Part shown: positions 47,116-59,208 of the stretch, piece by piece
How positions within the stretch are numbered: position 1 is the stretch's first letter
How the letters are laid out: each line of letters begins with the position of its first letter
Source: Paramarasmius palmivorus
Taxonomy: Eukaryota; Basidiomycota; Agaricomycetes; Agaricales; Marasmiaceae
Reading direction: 5' to 3'
NCBI GenBank assembly: GCA_037176845.1
Contig: JAYKXP010000040.1
Location: forward strand, 372,001 to 436,000
DNA length: 64,000 nt
Notes under the pieces: generated by a model
Seen by the model: the letters and a program-made list of their open reading frames with translations, nothing else
Told to the model about the DNA's origin: nothing
Databases searched by the model: none
Made by a program: the position numbers and the translations under genes

Positions 47116-50100
47116 ATGCCCTCAAGACATAATCGAAATGTACGCAAGAACAAGGATACCACCACCAAGGACAACGCCCAAAGTCAACCTGTTATCTATC
47201 AACAACCTACCCCTTCATCCAGACCTTCACCCGATACCTACCCTATCTCATTGCCAGAGACGACATTGAGAGGAAGGCCCCCGGGACCTGGTCCAGGAAT
47301 AGGAGCGGTGCTGCCGACACCAACACATTCGTTATCGGAGGAGAGAGCGTCTCTTCCCACACCTCCGTTACCAGAGGCTCTAGATATGGGGTTTGGAGAG
47401 CGCAGTGTGGTTCAAGAGAGGGCGGACATGGAGACAGGAATGGCGGAGGCGTTGGAGATGGCAGAGGAGTTTGGTTCTGAACAACCGTTGTTGGATTTGG
47501 GCTGGGATATCGACCCACCAAGCATTACTGAGCCCTCAGGTGTGCGGAAGGCTGAAGCGGCTCTTATCCGTTCACCAGTTCTCGATCGGTGAGTTGGATT
47601 CATTGTCATTTCTACCCGTTCATCTACCATCTATGCCGAGGCGATCAATGAATTCCCCTTCTCGTATCTCTGCGGTGTGTGTCTGCAACACGTGCGGTGT
47701 TCATAACCAGCAACAAGCGCTGGGCTGGCTTCCTCGCATTCTTGTCTTCTACGTTCATGGATAATGTCCTACCATGAGTCACTTCACGACCTTTTGTTCG
47801 GCACTACCATCGTTGCTCCTCCTCCAACCGACTCCTTATCTCCGTCCCCGTTGCCTACACCACCGCCTTCACCCGATTCTTGTCTTTCGCCGCCTTATAT
47901 TCTTGATATTTCTAGACCATGCTCACCTCTTACTTGCTCTCACAGTGCACCGTCACCACTCTCTGAAGCTGAACCAGACGTAGCTGTCTTTACACCATCA
48001 CCGTCCCCATCCCCTACTCCGGTTCTTGTCCGGTGAGTTCACGTCTTTATCGCTCATGTTAGGCGCCAGTGGATTACATTCAATTCCGCAACGCATGTCT
48101 TCTACATTCACATCATTTCTACCTTATCTTCTCAATGACTCACCTCCGTCCTCTTAGTGACATGCCATCACCACCCGACCTGGACACCGCATCTGCACCA
48201 GTCGTGCCCCCTCACATTCGTTCACCGGTTCTTGTCAGGTAAGTCTCGTTTCTTACGTCTCTATACCCTTCGCGGTTCCTGTGTTCAGTGTCCTTGTTCG
48301 TTTTCCGCGTTGATGTCATATCTACCCCAAAACCCCAAAATACCCACCCCAGACACGAGGCGCGGCTAGTGCTGACGGAAATTCAAAAAGTCTATTCCGT
48401 TTGCTGTCCCCTACACGTGTCGTTCCTTGCTGTTCAACAACTGTACTTTCGCGGGGCGTCACATCACACACCATTGCATCTCTCTTTCCCTCTGTATTTT
48501 GCTGTAGATTCATGCTAACATTCTACCTCTGACTGTAGTGCACCGTCTCTCTTACCACCTGAAGTGGAGCCTGCAGAAGCCGCGATACCTCCGCAACCTC
48601 GGTGAGCTGCTACTCTCCACCGTGCCTGGTGGTGTGTGGCTCATTATCTGACTACCCATTCTTTACAGATCACCTCCTTTATCCGAGCGAGCCGGCCCCT
48701 CTCATTCACATCCTAGGTAAGTCAGTGCTTTTTACCTTGTGGTTTGCTGTCGAAAAGACGGCACTTTGCGAGCTTAGGCTGTACCTTTCTGGCGATGTGG
48801 CTCGCTTGACGTCTTATGTCTGCTTTGTTCGTTTGTCCGACAGCCGAGCAAGCATCACTTTATTGCCCACTCTTGTCGTTCTTATGTACCGAATGCTGTT
48901 TACCTCTTGTTCTTTAGGCTACCTGTTACCGGTATGGACCCCGTATCTGAAGCGGATGTGCCTTCGTCTCGTCGCAGCCGCGCTCCAGTAGCTCCGTGAG
49001 TTTTACGTTTCTATTGCTATTAACCCCAAAGCCCAGCACAAGCTTGCTATTTCCTGCCGATCGTGTTTCACTGACACCTTGATTTTTGTAGTCCGTCTTC
49101 ACCGCCACCTCGTGTTCTTTCTCAAGCTGCTGTTCGGTAAGTGGGATTGTTGGTTTCACATGTGCCTTTGATTATACATCCTTTCACTATCACAATTCCC
49201 TTTGTTCTTTGTCCTCTTCTTATATCCGGAACTCAAATTAACCTAATGATTTACAGAGCCCCATCACCCCCAATGGAAACCGCTCCCGAACTAGTCGTCT
49301 TACACTCTGATTTCGATCCCACTCCGGCACCGGCACGGTCACCTTCTCCACCTACCTCACCTAGAACAATCGTCAGACCCAAGACATCTGTCTCTACTGT
49401 TGCATCATCTCCAAAGGGTCAGGCATCTTCACCGAGAACGTATACAGCGCTAGCTTCTTCGCCAAAGACACCTAGTAACAGCCAAACACTGACTTTACCA
49501 CCCCTGCCACCAACAGCAGCAGGTGTATCGCCTCCTGCTGTATCGAGACCTGTCAGTTTTGGGAGGTTCACCGGCGCTGGTGCTTCGCATTCCAGTGTTT
49601 CGAGTTCTGGATTTGGTGAGCCCACTGATATGGAGGGTACCATTCGTCCCCGGCATGGACATGGGCACGGGCGGAGTGTGACAGAAGACGATAACTACCA
49701 TCAACAACAGATTCATAGACCTCGTCCCCGTCAGCAACAGCAACCACAACAGGAGTACACTCAAAGACGCATGTCGTATGGTCAAGGGTACCTCGATCAG
49801 CGTGACCGTGGAGGTTCCCTTCCCATGATCCAAAACCATTCACAGCATCGTCCTCACGCACGCACACGCTCTGGTATTTCCCAAGTGATGAACCCGAGCA
49901 CCAATCGTAGCGATACGGTTATCTCTGCGAGATGGGATTTAGGAATCCCTGGGAGAAGGTTGTTGATGTTGGCGTATCATCCGCTGGGGATGCAGGTCTG
50001 GGATTGCACGAAGTTGGATGAGGTTGTCGAGGTGTTGAATTTGCCAACATTGGATAAGCTGTTGGGTCGACGTGGGGAGGAATGTGAGTTTGTGCATGCT

Positions 50101-53100
50101 GGGGTGTTGGGTGGTCAGCAGGGGTTGATTGGGATTTTGTTAGTGTTCTTTGCTTTCTCGTTCCGGAAGTTACGCTTATTATTATACTGTCACTAGGGTG
50201 TCGCCCAAGACTAGGACTTCGAGCATCAAGACGTCACAGTTGCTTGTGTACTCGCTAGTGAAGCACGCACTTGTCAAGCATGTCACTATTCCTGGTCTAG
50301 CGAACGGAGGTGGGAGGTTTGAGGTCAGCAACGAAGCCGGTTTTGTCGTGGTGGTAAGCTGCTGGTGTTTCCCGGTAAACTGAAACTTATCCATTACATT
50401 CGCAGAGCACAACACACCCTCCGGCTTTGCAAGTATTGTCTCTGGAATCCTTCGAACCCGTACACAGGATACCTGCATCAGAGCTGGCTGTTTTCTGTGC
50501 ACCTTATCCGCCATCTGCATCCGATGAATCTAGGCGAAACTCGTTCGCGTTGTCACAGGAAGCAGGTCTTGGAGCGCCGTTCTCTCTTGAGGGCGAAGAG
50601 GTTGAGCATATCGAACAGACTCCTCCTCAGCCGGCACCGGTCTTTTCTGTCTCAGGGAGGCTACTTGCATATGCCAATGCTAGTTCTGCGTCATCTTCCG
50701 GCGATGTACCCATGCTCAACGCAATGGGGTCAACTGCAGCAGCCACGTTACACTCGGCTTCCATGGCTGCTCTGGCATCCCTCAGCGAGCAGATTGCCAA
50801 CTTGAATCGTGGAACAGGCGTTGCTGGAGCTCCTGGTGGAGCATCAGATCTAGGAAACACGGCAATGAAGGTGGGAGGTGGATTGCTGAGTGGGATGAAG
50901 AGCCTCGGTGGGATGGCGTATAAAGGAGCTGTTAATGTCTCGAATGGATCTAATGGAAGCGGTGGTGGGGGTATAGGAGCGTTCGCCAATAGATTCTTCT
51001 CAAGAAGCGCACCTGCAGCTACCAACACCGTAACTCGTGGTGGTGTTGAAGAGGAGAGTGGAGCGGAAGAAGAAAGCGAGTATGCTAGAGCTTCTTCGAA
51101 TGCATCGGATAATTCTGGAATTGGACGTTCGGTGACGGTGTTGGATATGAAGGAGAACCCGCCAGCGGTGGTTACGAGGTTCATAGCGTCTGCTTTGCAG
51201 CCGGTTGCAAACATATGGTTCTCGCAGGATGGGACAAGCGTGTTGGTTGCGCCAAGAGATGGGCAGGTAGTCCATGTGTACGGAATAAGGAGCAATCCTG
51301 TTGCTAAGATTCGTGAGGAAAGCTCCGAAGCTACAGAGGGCGATGGTTCGGGTTCTCCGAAGTCTCAATCGAGAATGCCAATGATACCTGATGCGCCTCC
51401 GTCGCACGTGTACGACCTGCGTCGTGGACGTACACCTGCTGTTGTTGAAGCTGCTAGTTGGTCCCTAGACCAGCGATGGGTAGCGTTCGGCACAAGGAAG
51501 CGAACGGTTCACGTATTTGCGGTCAACCCTTATGGTGGCAAATCGGATGTAAGGAGTCATTTAGAGGGTGTTGTGAGGAACTACACCGATGTAGTATGTG
51601 GTTTCTGATCTACTGCTAAGCAATACTGATTTCAAGGTATCACAGCCACCACTTTCTACAGAACTGTCGCCTCTTGTCCGCTTGAGAGTGGTCAGGCACC
51701 CAGGGCCTGATCAGCCCAAGGTTCCTCTTGCATTCACGTTCTTAGACTCACCATGCATCGCCGAATCGACAATGCCGACAAATCTGCTTCCTGCGGTAAT
51801 ATCGTCACCTAGTCTTGCACCCCAGCTTTCCTACGGTAGTGCTAGCTCAAATCACACCGTGCTCTCTTCGTCTTCTCCGTCTGCACGGTCAGAACCGATC
51901 TCCCCCAATCGTCCGCAAGCGTCATCACGGCCAAAGAACTACCAGGATGTATTGGTGTTCGATCCAACTGACGGTGTATTGTCGTTACGTAGGATCATGA
52001 TCAGTGCAAAGACCAGATCAAGGGAGAGTAGTGGCTCCATCTTGGGCGTGGGTGCTTCTGCTGCTGCGGGTATTAGCAGATCCTTGCCTGGAATGGGCAA
52101 GCTTGCAATGTCGGTCTCAGTTTCACCGAACACACCGTCCGGGGTACATGGTTCAGGGCCAGCACAGACAATGGGTGCAGACTCTGGACCTACTGACCTC
52201 AATGGGAAGGATAGCACAGTTGCTACGTGGAATCTTAGGAGAAGGAAGGACTGGGGAGAGATCAAGAAGCCGTTGGAGGAGGCGAGGAGGAACTCTTACG
52301 ACCACTTGGCTGCTGAAGGCGGCGTGGCGAAGGGGAAGACCAAGTCGAATGGACAGGCCGAGTAAGTTGTCTTTGCATTTCTCGATGTTCGTAGCATATC
52401 TGACAAATATTGTCATTAGCTGGCTTGCTCAAGCTGAACTATCGACTTTCCACAAATCCCCACGAGTACTCCCTCGTTCTATATATCTCACACATCAGTT
52501 TTCGTTCCATGCTTTGGGAGAAGATTATCACGCTTTAATCCGACGATATCAGTTCGACATATCTGGATCCAAGATCGAAGTGCGTAAAGGGGTAGAAGTT
52601 AGCGCGTACCCAGCTGGACCAGGTACCAGTGAATCATTTGTGGAAGGTGGTGCTTTCCTTCGTCGTGCGTCGTCATCGTTTGATGAGCCACTGGCATCAG
52701 CTTTGGCAGGAGAGGTGGATTATACACCACCTCAGACCATTTTGCCCATGTTACCCAATGGGCACCCTGGTTCTAAACCTCGTTCGTTCAAAAACTCGAT
52801 TCCAATTAGGTCTTTGGGCGATGGAATGAGCGAGAGTTTGGGAAGGTTCAAGAGAGAGATGAGGAAGGTCCGCTCGCCAAAGATGGTTCCGAGCTCGGAC
52901 ACTACTACTACCTCGACTTCGGTCCCTCTAGAGTTTGACGAGGAGGATGAAGATTTCTTATTGAAGGAGGAGGATACGTCGCCTTCGGCTTCGGGTTCAG
53001 GTTCGGGGTCTGAGGAGAATCATCCACAAACGTCAGGCACCGGCGCGGGTGCGGGCACAACAGACACCTGGGTTGGAGATGATGCGGAGACATTTGATCA

Positions 53101-53200
53101 TATCTCTGCGGTTGGTTTTCTTGACGAAGAGCAGGAATCAATGGTAGAAGCCTCGAAGGCTAAGGTTTTCAAGGGGAAGAAGGGTCGGAAGAAGCATTAA
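47116..53200 (+). CDS. BCAS3-domain (Atg18-like WD-repeat) protein with modular proline-rich exons
   Basis: Twelve exons give 1,535 residues: 47116..47588, 47946..48032, 48158..48238, 48539..48601, 48669..48716, 48918..48995, 49092..49136, 49257..50138, 50197..50353, 50406..51593, 51637..52361 and 52420..53200; all junctions keep frame. The N-terminal ~290 residues are proline-rich and disordered, followed by a Ser/Pro/Gln-rich stretch. Beta-propeller-like blades follow: LGIPGRRLLMLAYHPLGMQV, FEVSNEAGFVVV, LSLESFEPVHRIPAS. The BCAS3 hallmark is RKRTVHVFAVNPYGGKSDV followed by RSHLEG (about 50 bp before 51593). Animal BCAS3 binds PI3P/PI5P with PHAF1 at phagophores; a similar membrane/autophagy role is inferred. 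The C-terminus has acidic and Lys-rich ends (KGKKGRKKH). The start at 47116 (MPSRHNRNVRKNK) was chosen over 46870. Confidence 0.88.
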
Positions 53201-53557
53201 ACATATAATGAAACCACATATCATTGCTGTATAATAATTGTATAAAGTAACCCCCATATCCTAAATGTGTATGTTGTAGACGGACGTACGTTGGTGGAGC
53301 TAACAGGTGCTGCGGGACGGTAAGATGGGTTACATCTTTGGATAGCAACCGTGAACATGTCACACTAAGTTACAGATAGTGGGTATGATACGTATATGAC
53401 GTCTGTAGTTTCGTAGCAAATAGACTGAGGAAGTGAAAACGATAAGGAAAAAAATACATGAAACTGTTGAGTCCTTGAGTTGCTCGTGCACAATGGATTA
53501 TTCTCCCCTATATTCCTAGTCAGCAATGCCTTGCAAAGAGAATCATTCCAAACTCAC

Positions 53558-53995
53558 TTACAGCAATGATACAGTCAGATCACCGTGAACGGTGGCCCTC
53601 AGCGTGACCACTACGTCTAGATTTACCTCCAACCTAAGCTTCACAACTTCCTCCATATCCCCATCCTCCTGACCCAACCTGTCCTTGATAGCTTCGTCGA
53701 ACGAGTCATAACCCGGCAAAGGGTCAGTCATTGGTGGAGGCCATTCCTTCTTCGGAGCGACCTCCTGGTCATCTTGGGCTAGAGGTGGAAGGCCTTGAAT
53801 GCCTTCTTGAGGCTTATCGGCATTGGCTCGATTACGGTTTTTGCCACCTCGACGACGCTGAGGACGTTGAACGGCCTCTTGTGCGGGCTCTGGGGATTGA
53901 GCTGGTGATGGATTGGAAGCCTGAGAAAGGCGGGATTGCGCCCTCGACGGACGTCTTCTAGAGCCGTTCTGCGAGCCTGACCTTGATTGCGACAT
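53558..53995 (-). CDS. Small conserved protein with basic N-terminus
   Basis: 145 residues from the Met at 53995 (MSQSRSGSQNGSRRRPSRAQ); a Met ten codons upstream is possible. The N-terminal half is Ser/Arg/Pro-rich and basic with RRRGGKNRNR. The C-terminus ends in a patterned alternating beta-like segment (VVKLRLEVNLDVVVTLRA, then VHGDLTVSLL-stop). I have seen this tail type in fungal proteins of unknown function; I assign none. It is convergent with the BCAS3-domain gene, 357 bp apart. Confidence 0.7.
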   Translation of the reverse strand: MSQSRSGSQNGSRRRPSRAQSRLSQASNPSPAQSPEPAQEAVQRPQRRRGGKNRNRANADKPQEGIQGLPPLAQDDQEVAPKKEWPPPMTDPLPGYDSFDEAIKDRLGQEDGDMEEVVKLRLEVNLDVVVTLRATVHGDLTVSLL

Positions 53996-56900
53996 GGTTA
54001 ACACCCTAGAAAAGAGAACAATCAAAAGGACGACTCAGTATATATAAGATTGGTTGTATGAACAAACTCACGACGTCATGTACCTGGCACAGCATGTGGG
54101 TTAAGCTGGTTTCGAAGAGGATATATGAGGTCGTGATGGCGATTTTCTCCCATGTTACCATCTTGTGACCTAGGAAAGTCTGCGGTACTTGGGAGTACTT
54201 GGGTCTCGGGAGTATTTACGACCTGATGGAGAGAGCGGGAACCGCAAGGGGAAACCAACTTGTGATTTTGTACCTAGAAATAGAACGTAAAACGCAAAAC
54301 GAGGGCGCCATGAAGTCATTGATCCAAGATGACTGAGGCTGCCAAGGGTGCGATGCGAACAGTTGGATGTGTTGGACAAGGCTCTCCAAGGTTATCCAGT
54401 GGCCACCAGCACCTCGAAGTAGAACCTATCTCGGTAAATCAAGATTCGCGAGTTGCAGCCTGATTTACACCGTGAACGTTGCCAGAAGCCTAGAAGGTTG
54501 GTGTCAGCGATAGAGCGCATCAACACACCGAAGGTCTTGACAGTAAATTAGTACCGTGTACTCTCTCGAAATTATCAACAAAAGCGTCGTTAGTACTTAT
54601 CACTGCCGTGCCCTGCATCGTAAGTGATATTGAGCTGCCTTTGTCTATAGGATCCTCAAGGTCACGGCCAAACCATAGAAATACAGGATGCTAATGAACT
54701 TTCATAAGTAGAAGGCATCAAGTCCAGGCTGCATGAACGGACCTTAGAAGCGAAGCCTTCACTGAGGTTCCTATCCAGTACGCGGGAATATTCACGTTTA
54801 GCCTGTTGACACCACTACAGCTTGAATCAAATGCACCAGATGGAACTCGGATTCAAAGATGGTACAAACCAAAGAAACACAAAGTTCTATCTGCCGAGAT
54901 GTCAGTCATGTGTATTCCGGAGAGTCAATTTGGGAAGCTTACGAACGTAGAGTACTCTATCTAGACAGTTGCGCATCGGTAACACGACCAATACAAAACT
55001 TTAAAGAAACATATTCTGCAACGGACTCATCCTTGTCAGATCTTTGAACTGTCTTTGAATCAAGCTTTCGGGGCGCTGTCCAAGGCATTCAAATTACAGA
55101 GCGGCATCATGCTAATCGTTATCGACGAGCTGGAGATGAAATTGCAAGAAATAGCGAGATTAGGGTGCTAGGAACCGTAAAGACGTGGAAGAGAGGAGCA
55201 GGCGACGCTTCCCACGCGGCACATTTTCTCGTTGACCATCATAGCGCCTATGGTAGCGGTTCCCTCTGGTCAATCTCCTTCCTAGCACTCAAAATCATGG
55301 AACACTCGAGCGCATTTTGATGATACCCTGCCTGGAGCACCTAATCTCATCGCGACCGCAGTATAAGTTGTCTATTGTGCAGGCTGCCCGGTCTACTCGG
55401 TAAGCAGTATTGTTACCATCTGGCTCTTTCGTTCACACCTGAAAGGCTATTCATAATTCAATCATCCTAGCTGCGGCCTTCGAATCGCTCACCCCACGCA
55501 TTGGCAACAATCTACAAACAGGAATCCCATGCCTTTCCGAATCGGGCTGGGAGCTCTACATCCCGACTATCTCACTCGTGCATGCATTGGAGCATAGGCT
55601 CAAGGCTATCGTGATAAAGCGATGGAGATACCTGGAGTAACCGCTACCCCACCAAGAGCGATGGCACGGTTCTAGAATTGTCTCAGCAACGAATACCAAA
55701 ATGAAAACACGACCCTCGTCGCTTACCAACTCCCCTGGTCGCTCTACCTCTACGTTATGCCCACACATACCTTTCCAAGCCGTTGAATAATACACACAAG
55801 CTCACGCTCACCCATTTCCATTTCCTCGACCATCCAGTCTCCATGACCTTGAACTTGAAACCACTTTCCCATGTAACCCTAACCCTAATCACCCTCGTCT
55901 CTCGAGCCTACAACGACATTGCCATTTCTTTTTATCCTCGAAGGCTCATGCCACACGAATGCGAACACTCGGTCTATGTACCTCTAGGACTTTGCTCCTG
56001 GACCTAGCCGCCGGTAGCCGGCCTATTGGTTCATTATTGCGTGCCGTCTTGTCGTGGTGGTGGCTCAACTCAGACCGCCATGGAAGCCGTTGGATCCGAC
56101 TAGTCGGGGGCAGGTCTCTGGAAGCTCATGTCGCATGCATTTTTCAACTCGAGCAGCAGCCAGGGTGCATTAGCATGGCCGTCATTGGCGATCGTGTACG
56201 CTGAATTGCCTATTACTAGGTATGATATCGCGTCATCATTTCGATGATACACATATTTAATGAACGTCCTGGAAGGGAAAGTGGCGGAATCAGGCTCATA
56301 TGCTTCTCTCGTCTGCTTGACTGGTCGGAACAGTGGTAAGCTAAAGAGTCGCAGGGTGGAGATTTTCTTGACATTCGTCGCGGCGAATTTTCGGTGTGTT
56401 CGCAGCCCTAGGACTTATCTCGATTTCTAATATGGCTCCTTAGGACTCTCATGCCTCTGCAACGTCTACCATGCTTTATATCTACCAGCTGGGCTCTAAT
56501 TCCATCAGCAAATCGGCAAATTCTTTTTGAACTTTTTTGATCAACTTTTCGGGCTATTTATGCCCAAAAACGGCGAAAAAAGTGCGAAAAGTCACAAGCT
56601 GCAGGCTATGTGATTTCGGCAGAAAACGACAGTTCTCATTTCATCCCTCCCCCGCTCTGGGGTCACAACTATTGCACCAAACTCTTCAGGTGAACTTATT
56701 CTCTCCAGATGACATAGAATGTAGCAGATTCATGGCAAATTTTGGGGTATAGAACTTGATTTTGGGGACTCGCTGTGCCGTAAATTGCCGAAAAAGCGGC
56801 AAATTTATGTCATTTTGCTGATGTCGGTACACCAGTTGTTGCCGGTTTTCTTTGTTCCATTCAGAAAGCCTTTTGCGGTAATACAGCAGCGAGATTTCGT

Positions 56901-57113
56901 GTTCAATGATTTACGAAAATGGGCAGACGGTTCATCCGCGTTGATTTCTGTGATGTATGAATGAGATTCGCAATGCTCCTTTATTCCATCATATTTCAGT
57001 CATGCATATCAGACCCCGTGAGGGAGTTTGCTTTGTCAACGCATCAGCCTCGTGGCTTTCCGGTAGCTTGCTCTGCTTCATATCGCTCTCGGCTCCCTGG
57101 AAGAGTCTCTACG
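53996..57113. other. Intergenic, gene-poor; telomere-like tract and A/T-rich palindromes
   Basis: No gene recognised in over 3 kb. It contains CCCTAA-type repeats at 55874-55890. An A/T-rich stretch at 56515-56810 carries a near-perfect palindrome, TAAATTGCCG ... CGGCAAATTTA (about 56781-56807), and further GGCAAATT copies (56515, 56731). It could be a decayed non-autonomous transposon. Confidence 0.45.
55874..55890 (-). repeat. Interstitial telomere-like tract
   Basis: AACCCTAACCCTAATC, telomere repeat in the opposite orientation to those at 4.4-24.9 kb. Confidence 0.7.
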
Positions 57114-58195
57114 ATGGCTCGAGTGTCGAATGCAGATTCGTTTAGCATGGACAGTAGAGACGTCAACTCTGTCGGCGAGAATCAATACAATCATACACAC
57201 AACTCTCTTTTTAGTACGTCGTCATTTACAATGTCCTCGGATTGGTCTGATAGGGCTTTCCCCTCGTTTAGGCTTCTTCTTCGGTTCATCAGGTGGAACT
57301 CCGAGCTCTTCACAAGTTCCCAGTGGACTTCATCAATATGCCCTCCCGCCAACCCCATGCACTTGCGATCCTTCAATTTCCAACGGGACCCGTTATGTCA
57401 TGTTGCTTCTCGAAGAGCAGAAAGGATATCCTCTTTGGTGCCCAAAGCCAAACCAAAGTCCGAGCGTGCCTGCACAACATTCGAGCGAAGGGGTGCAGAT
57501 TGGTGACGTCGGGATTCTTCATCACGACAAACCATTCGACTTTTTATTCAACATCACCAAATCGGCTGATGACCCTATAAACTGTCGGGGTGTTCCGGAA
57601 GGCTTCATCCCGCTTTCATTGCCATCCGAACCCAGCCTCGCTGCTAGTGAGACATGGGATCCAGAGCATTGTGATCCTGATAGTCACATCACTGCTCCGA
57701 AGCATGCCTTCATGGTTAACCAGATGCCTACGGAACGTTTAGAGGAAGGGTTCGCTTCCTCTACGCCTCTACTACTTGAAACTCTTACAGCAGTGCTGAT
57801 TCTCGTCCAACAGGTCATCCCGCGCATTTGAATTTACTTCGTCCCACCATCAAGGAGCCATCTTAACGCTCCCAGAGGGCAGCTCCCTACGCTGCATCGA
57901 GAGCACGTCTTCGTTCCGCGAGTACGCCGAAAAGCATGCTCATGCCTGGTTTTCATTCGCCCAATATCATGGAGGAAGGGAGTTTCCATCCGACAGTGAC
58001 CCGTCGTTGTATTTGGTGACGGGTTGGGAAAAGTGTCTTTCATGGGGTGTAGCGTCGTTTTTTAACGCTCAATCAGGCTCCGGCTCTGCGCTGTCACTTC
58101 CTTTCAAAGTTATGAAAAGTCCTAATCATGAAGGTCAAGAAAGATATTCCTGGGGCAATAGTGGAGGTAGTGGTATTCCAACGAAACGTGGATAA
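57114..58195 (+). CDS. Conserved basidiomycete protein of unknown function, 3' end cut by repeat cluster
   Basis: The gene starts MARVSNADSFSMDSRDVNS, has an intron at about 57212-57275 (donor gtacgt), then an exon with GTRYVMLLLEEQKGYPLW, GVQIGDVGILHHDKPFDFLF and DDPINCRGVPEGF. After a further intron near 57.8 kb (borders uncertain) it continues FEFTSSHHQGAILTLPEG, LYLVTGWEKCLSWGVASFFN, and YSWGNSGG before a stop at 58195. I recognise this arrangement as a common Agaricomycete family without known function; such proteins normally continue beyond the YSW block. Here the coding sequence runs into the CATTGGAATG repeat cluster at 58175, so the C-terminus is probably truncated by the transposon insertion. 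Confidence 0.65.
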
Positions 58196-59109
58196 TCCAC
58201 AAAGCGCCATTCCAATGATTGGCCCCGTTACTGAGACCAGGGATAGAGGTTGGAATGATATTACGCTCGTTTGGCCCACAGCCTAAAAGCTAGTAGCACC
58301 ATTCCAACAACAGATATGAGACCATTCCAATGGTGATATGATTAATATAGCGAACATACTCTTCCATTTTCACGTGGTTGAAAATATCGATAGCCTGTAC
58401 CGCTACTCTATACCGCTTTCGCCCTGTTGTCTCTACTGCTTGCCCGCCTCCTGGTAAAACGTTTATTGGTCGACGTTTTCCGATTGGCCAGCTAACAACG
58501 GATGCAACATATCTTCGAATGTATTTTAACTATGATAGAATGGGCCAGTATTGGTACCAGCCCCAAGCTTTAGAGACCATTGGAAAGACGCCGCCTCGTT
58601 CTCAATCATTTGAATGAATAGGCGATGACGATGGCATTGGGATATGAGCGCAAACTAAAAACTCATTGGAATGAAGGTCTGATGCTTGAATCATTGGAAT
58701 GGAAACCTGATAGGAGAAGATTGTCACACACCTTCTAACGCTTTAACCGTTCGATGGAATGAAACCGTTGGGAGCGTGATCATTGGAATGCCACGTAAAG
58801 CGTTGGAATGGGAAGCCTCAGCCTAAACACGTTGGATTGAAATTATGATGTGAAAATCACTCGCGCAATCTCTTTCAACTTTTTGAGATCATTGGAATGT
58901 CGCCGCTGGGATCGTGACTGTTGGAATGAGAGCCGGCTCACAAAGGGTTAAAATGAGAGTCTAATTTTGTTACCATTGGAATGGGAAAAAAGACCGATTG
59001 TGCTATGATCATTCCATCGAAAGCCTGCATACCGGCCATTGGAATGCATTAGCCTCGGGGTTGAATTACTCATTGGAATGAACAACCGAACCGTACATCC
59101 ATTGGAATA
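58175..59109. repeat. Clustered CATTGGAATG decamers (inverted left, direct right)
   Basis: Perfect CATTGGAATG at 58664, 58692, 58781, 58890, 58974, 59037 and 59071; its complement CATTCCAATG at 58208 and 58323. About ten degenerate copies occur, e.g. 58175, 58249, 58300, 58578, 58608, 58753, 58801, 58830, 58919, 59100. Spacing is irregular (28-109 bp between perfect copies). The orientation changes between 58332 and 58578. The cluster ends 100 bp before the KDZ transposase start, as expected for subterminal transposase-binding repeats. Confidence 0.9.
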
Positions 59110-59208
59110 CTCCGAGCTGGTTTGCGCGGAAGGTCATGCCAAGCAAGTGCAAAGTGATTTCGTTGATCCACACGTTGCGTGCGTTCCACGGGGACGGAAA
59201 ACGAACAT

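Noticed and set aside
58175..59109. CRISPR-like array interpretation of the decamer cluster
   Set aside because: Repeats are only 10 bp, spacing is irregular, orientation switches, and the DNA is eukaryotic.
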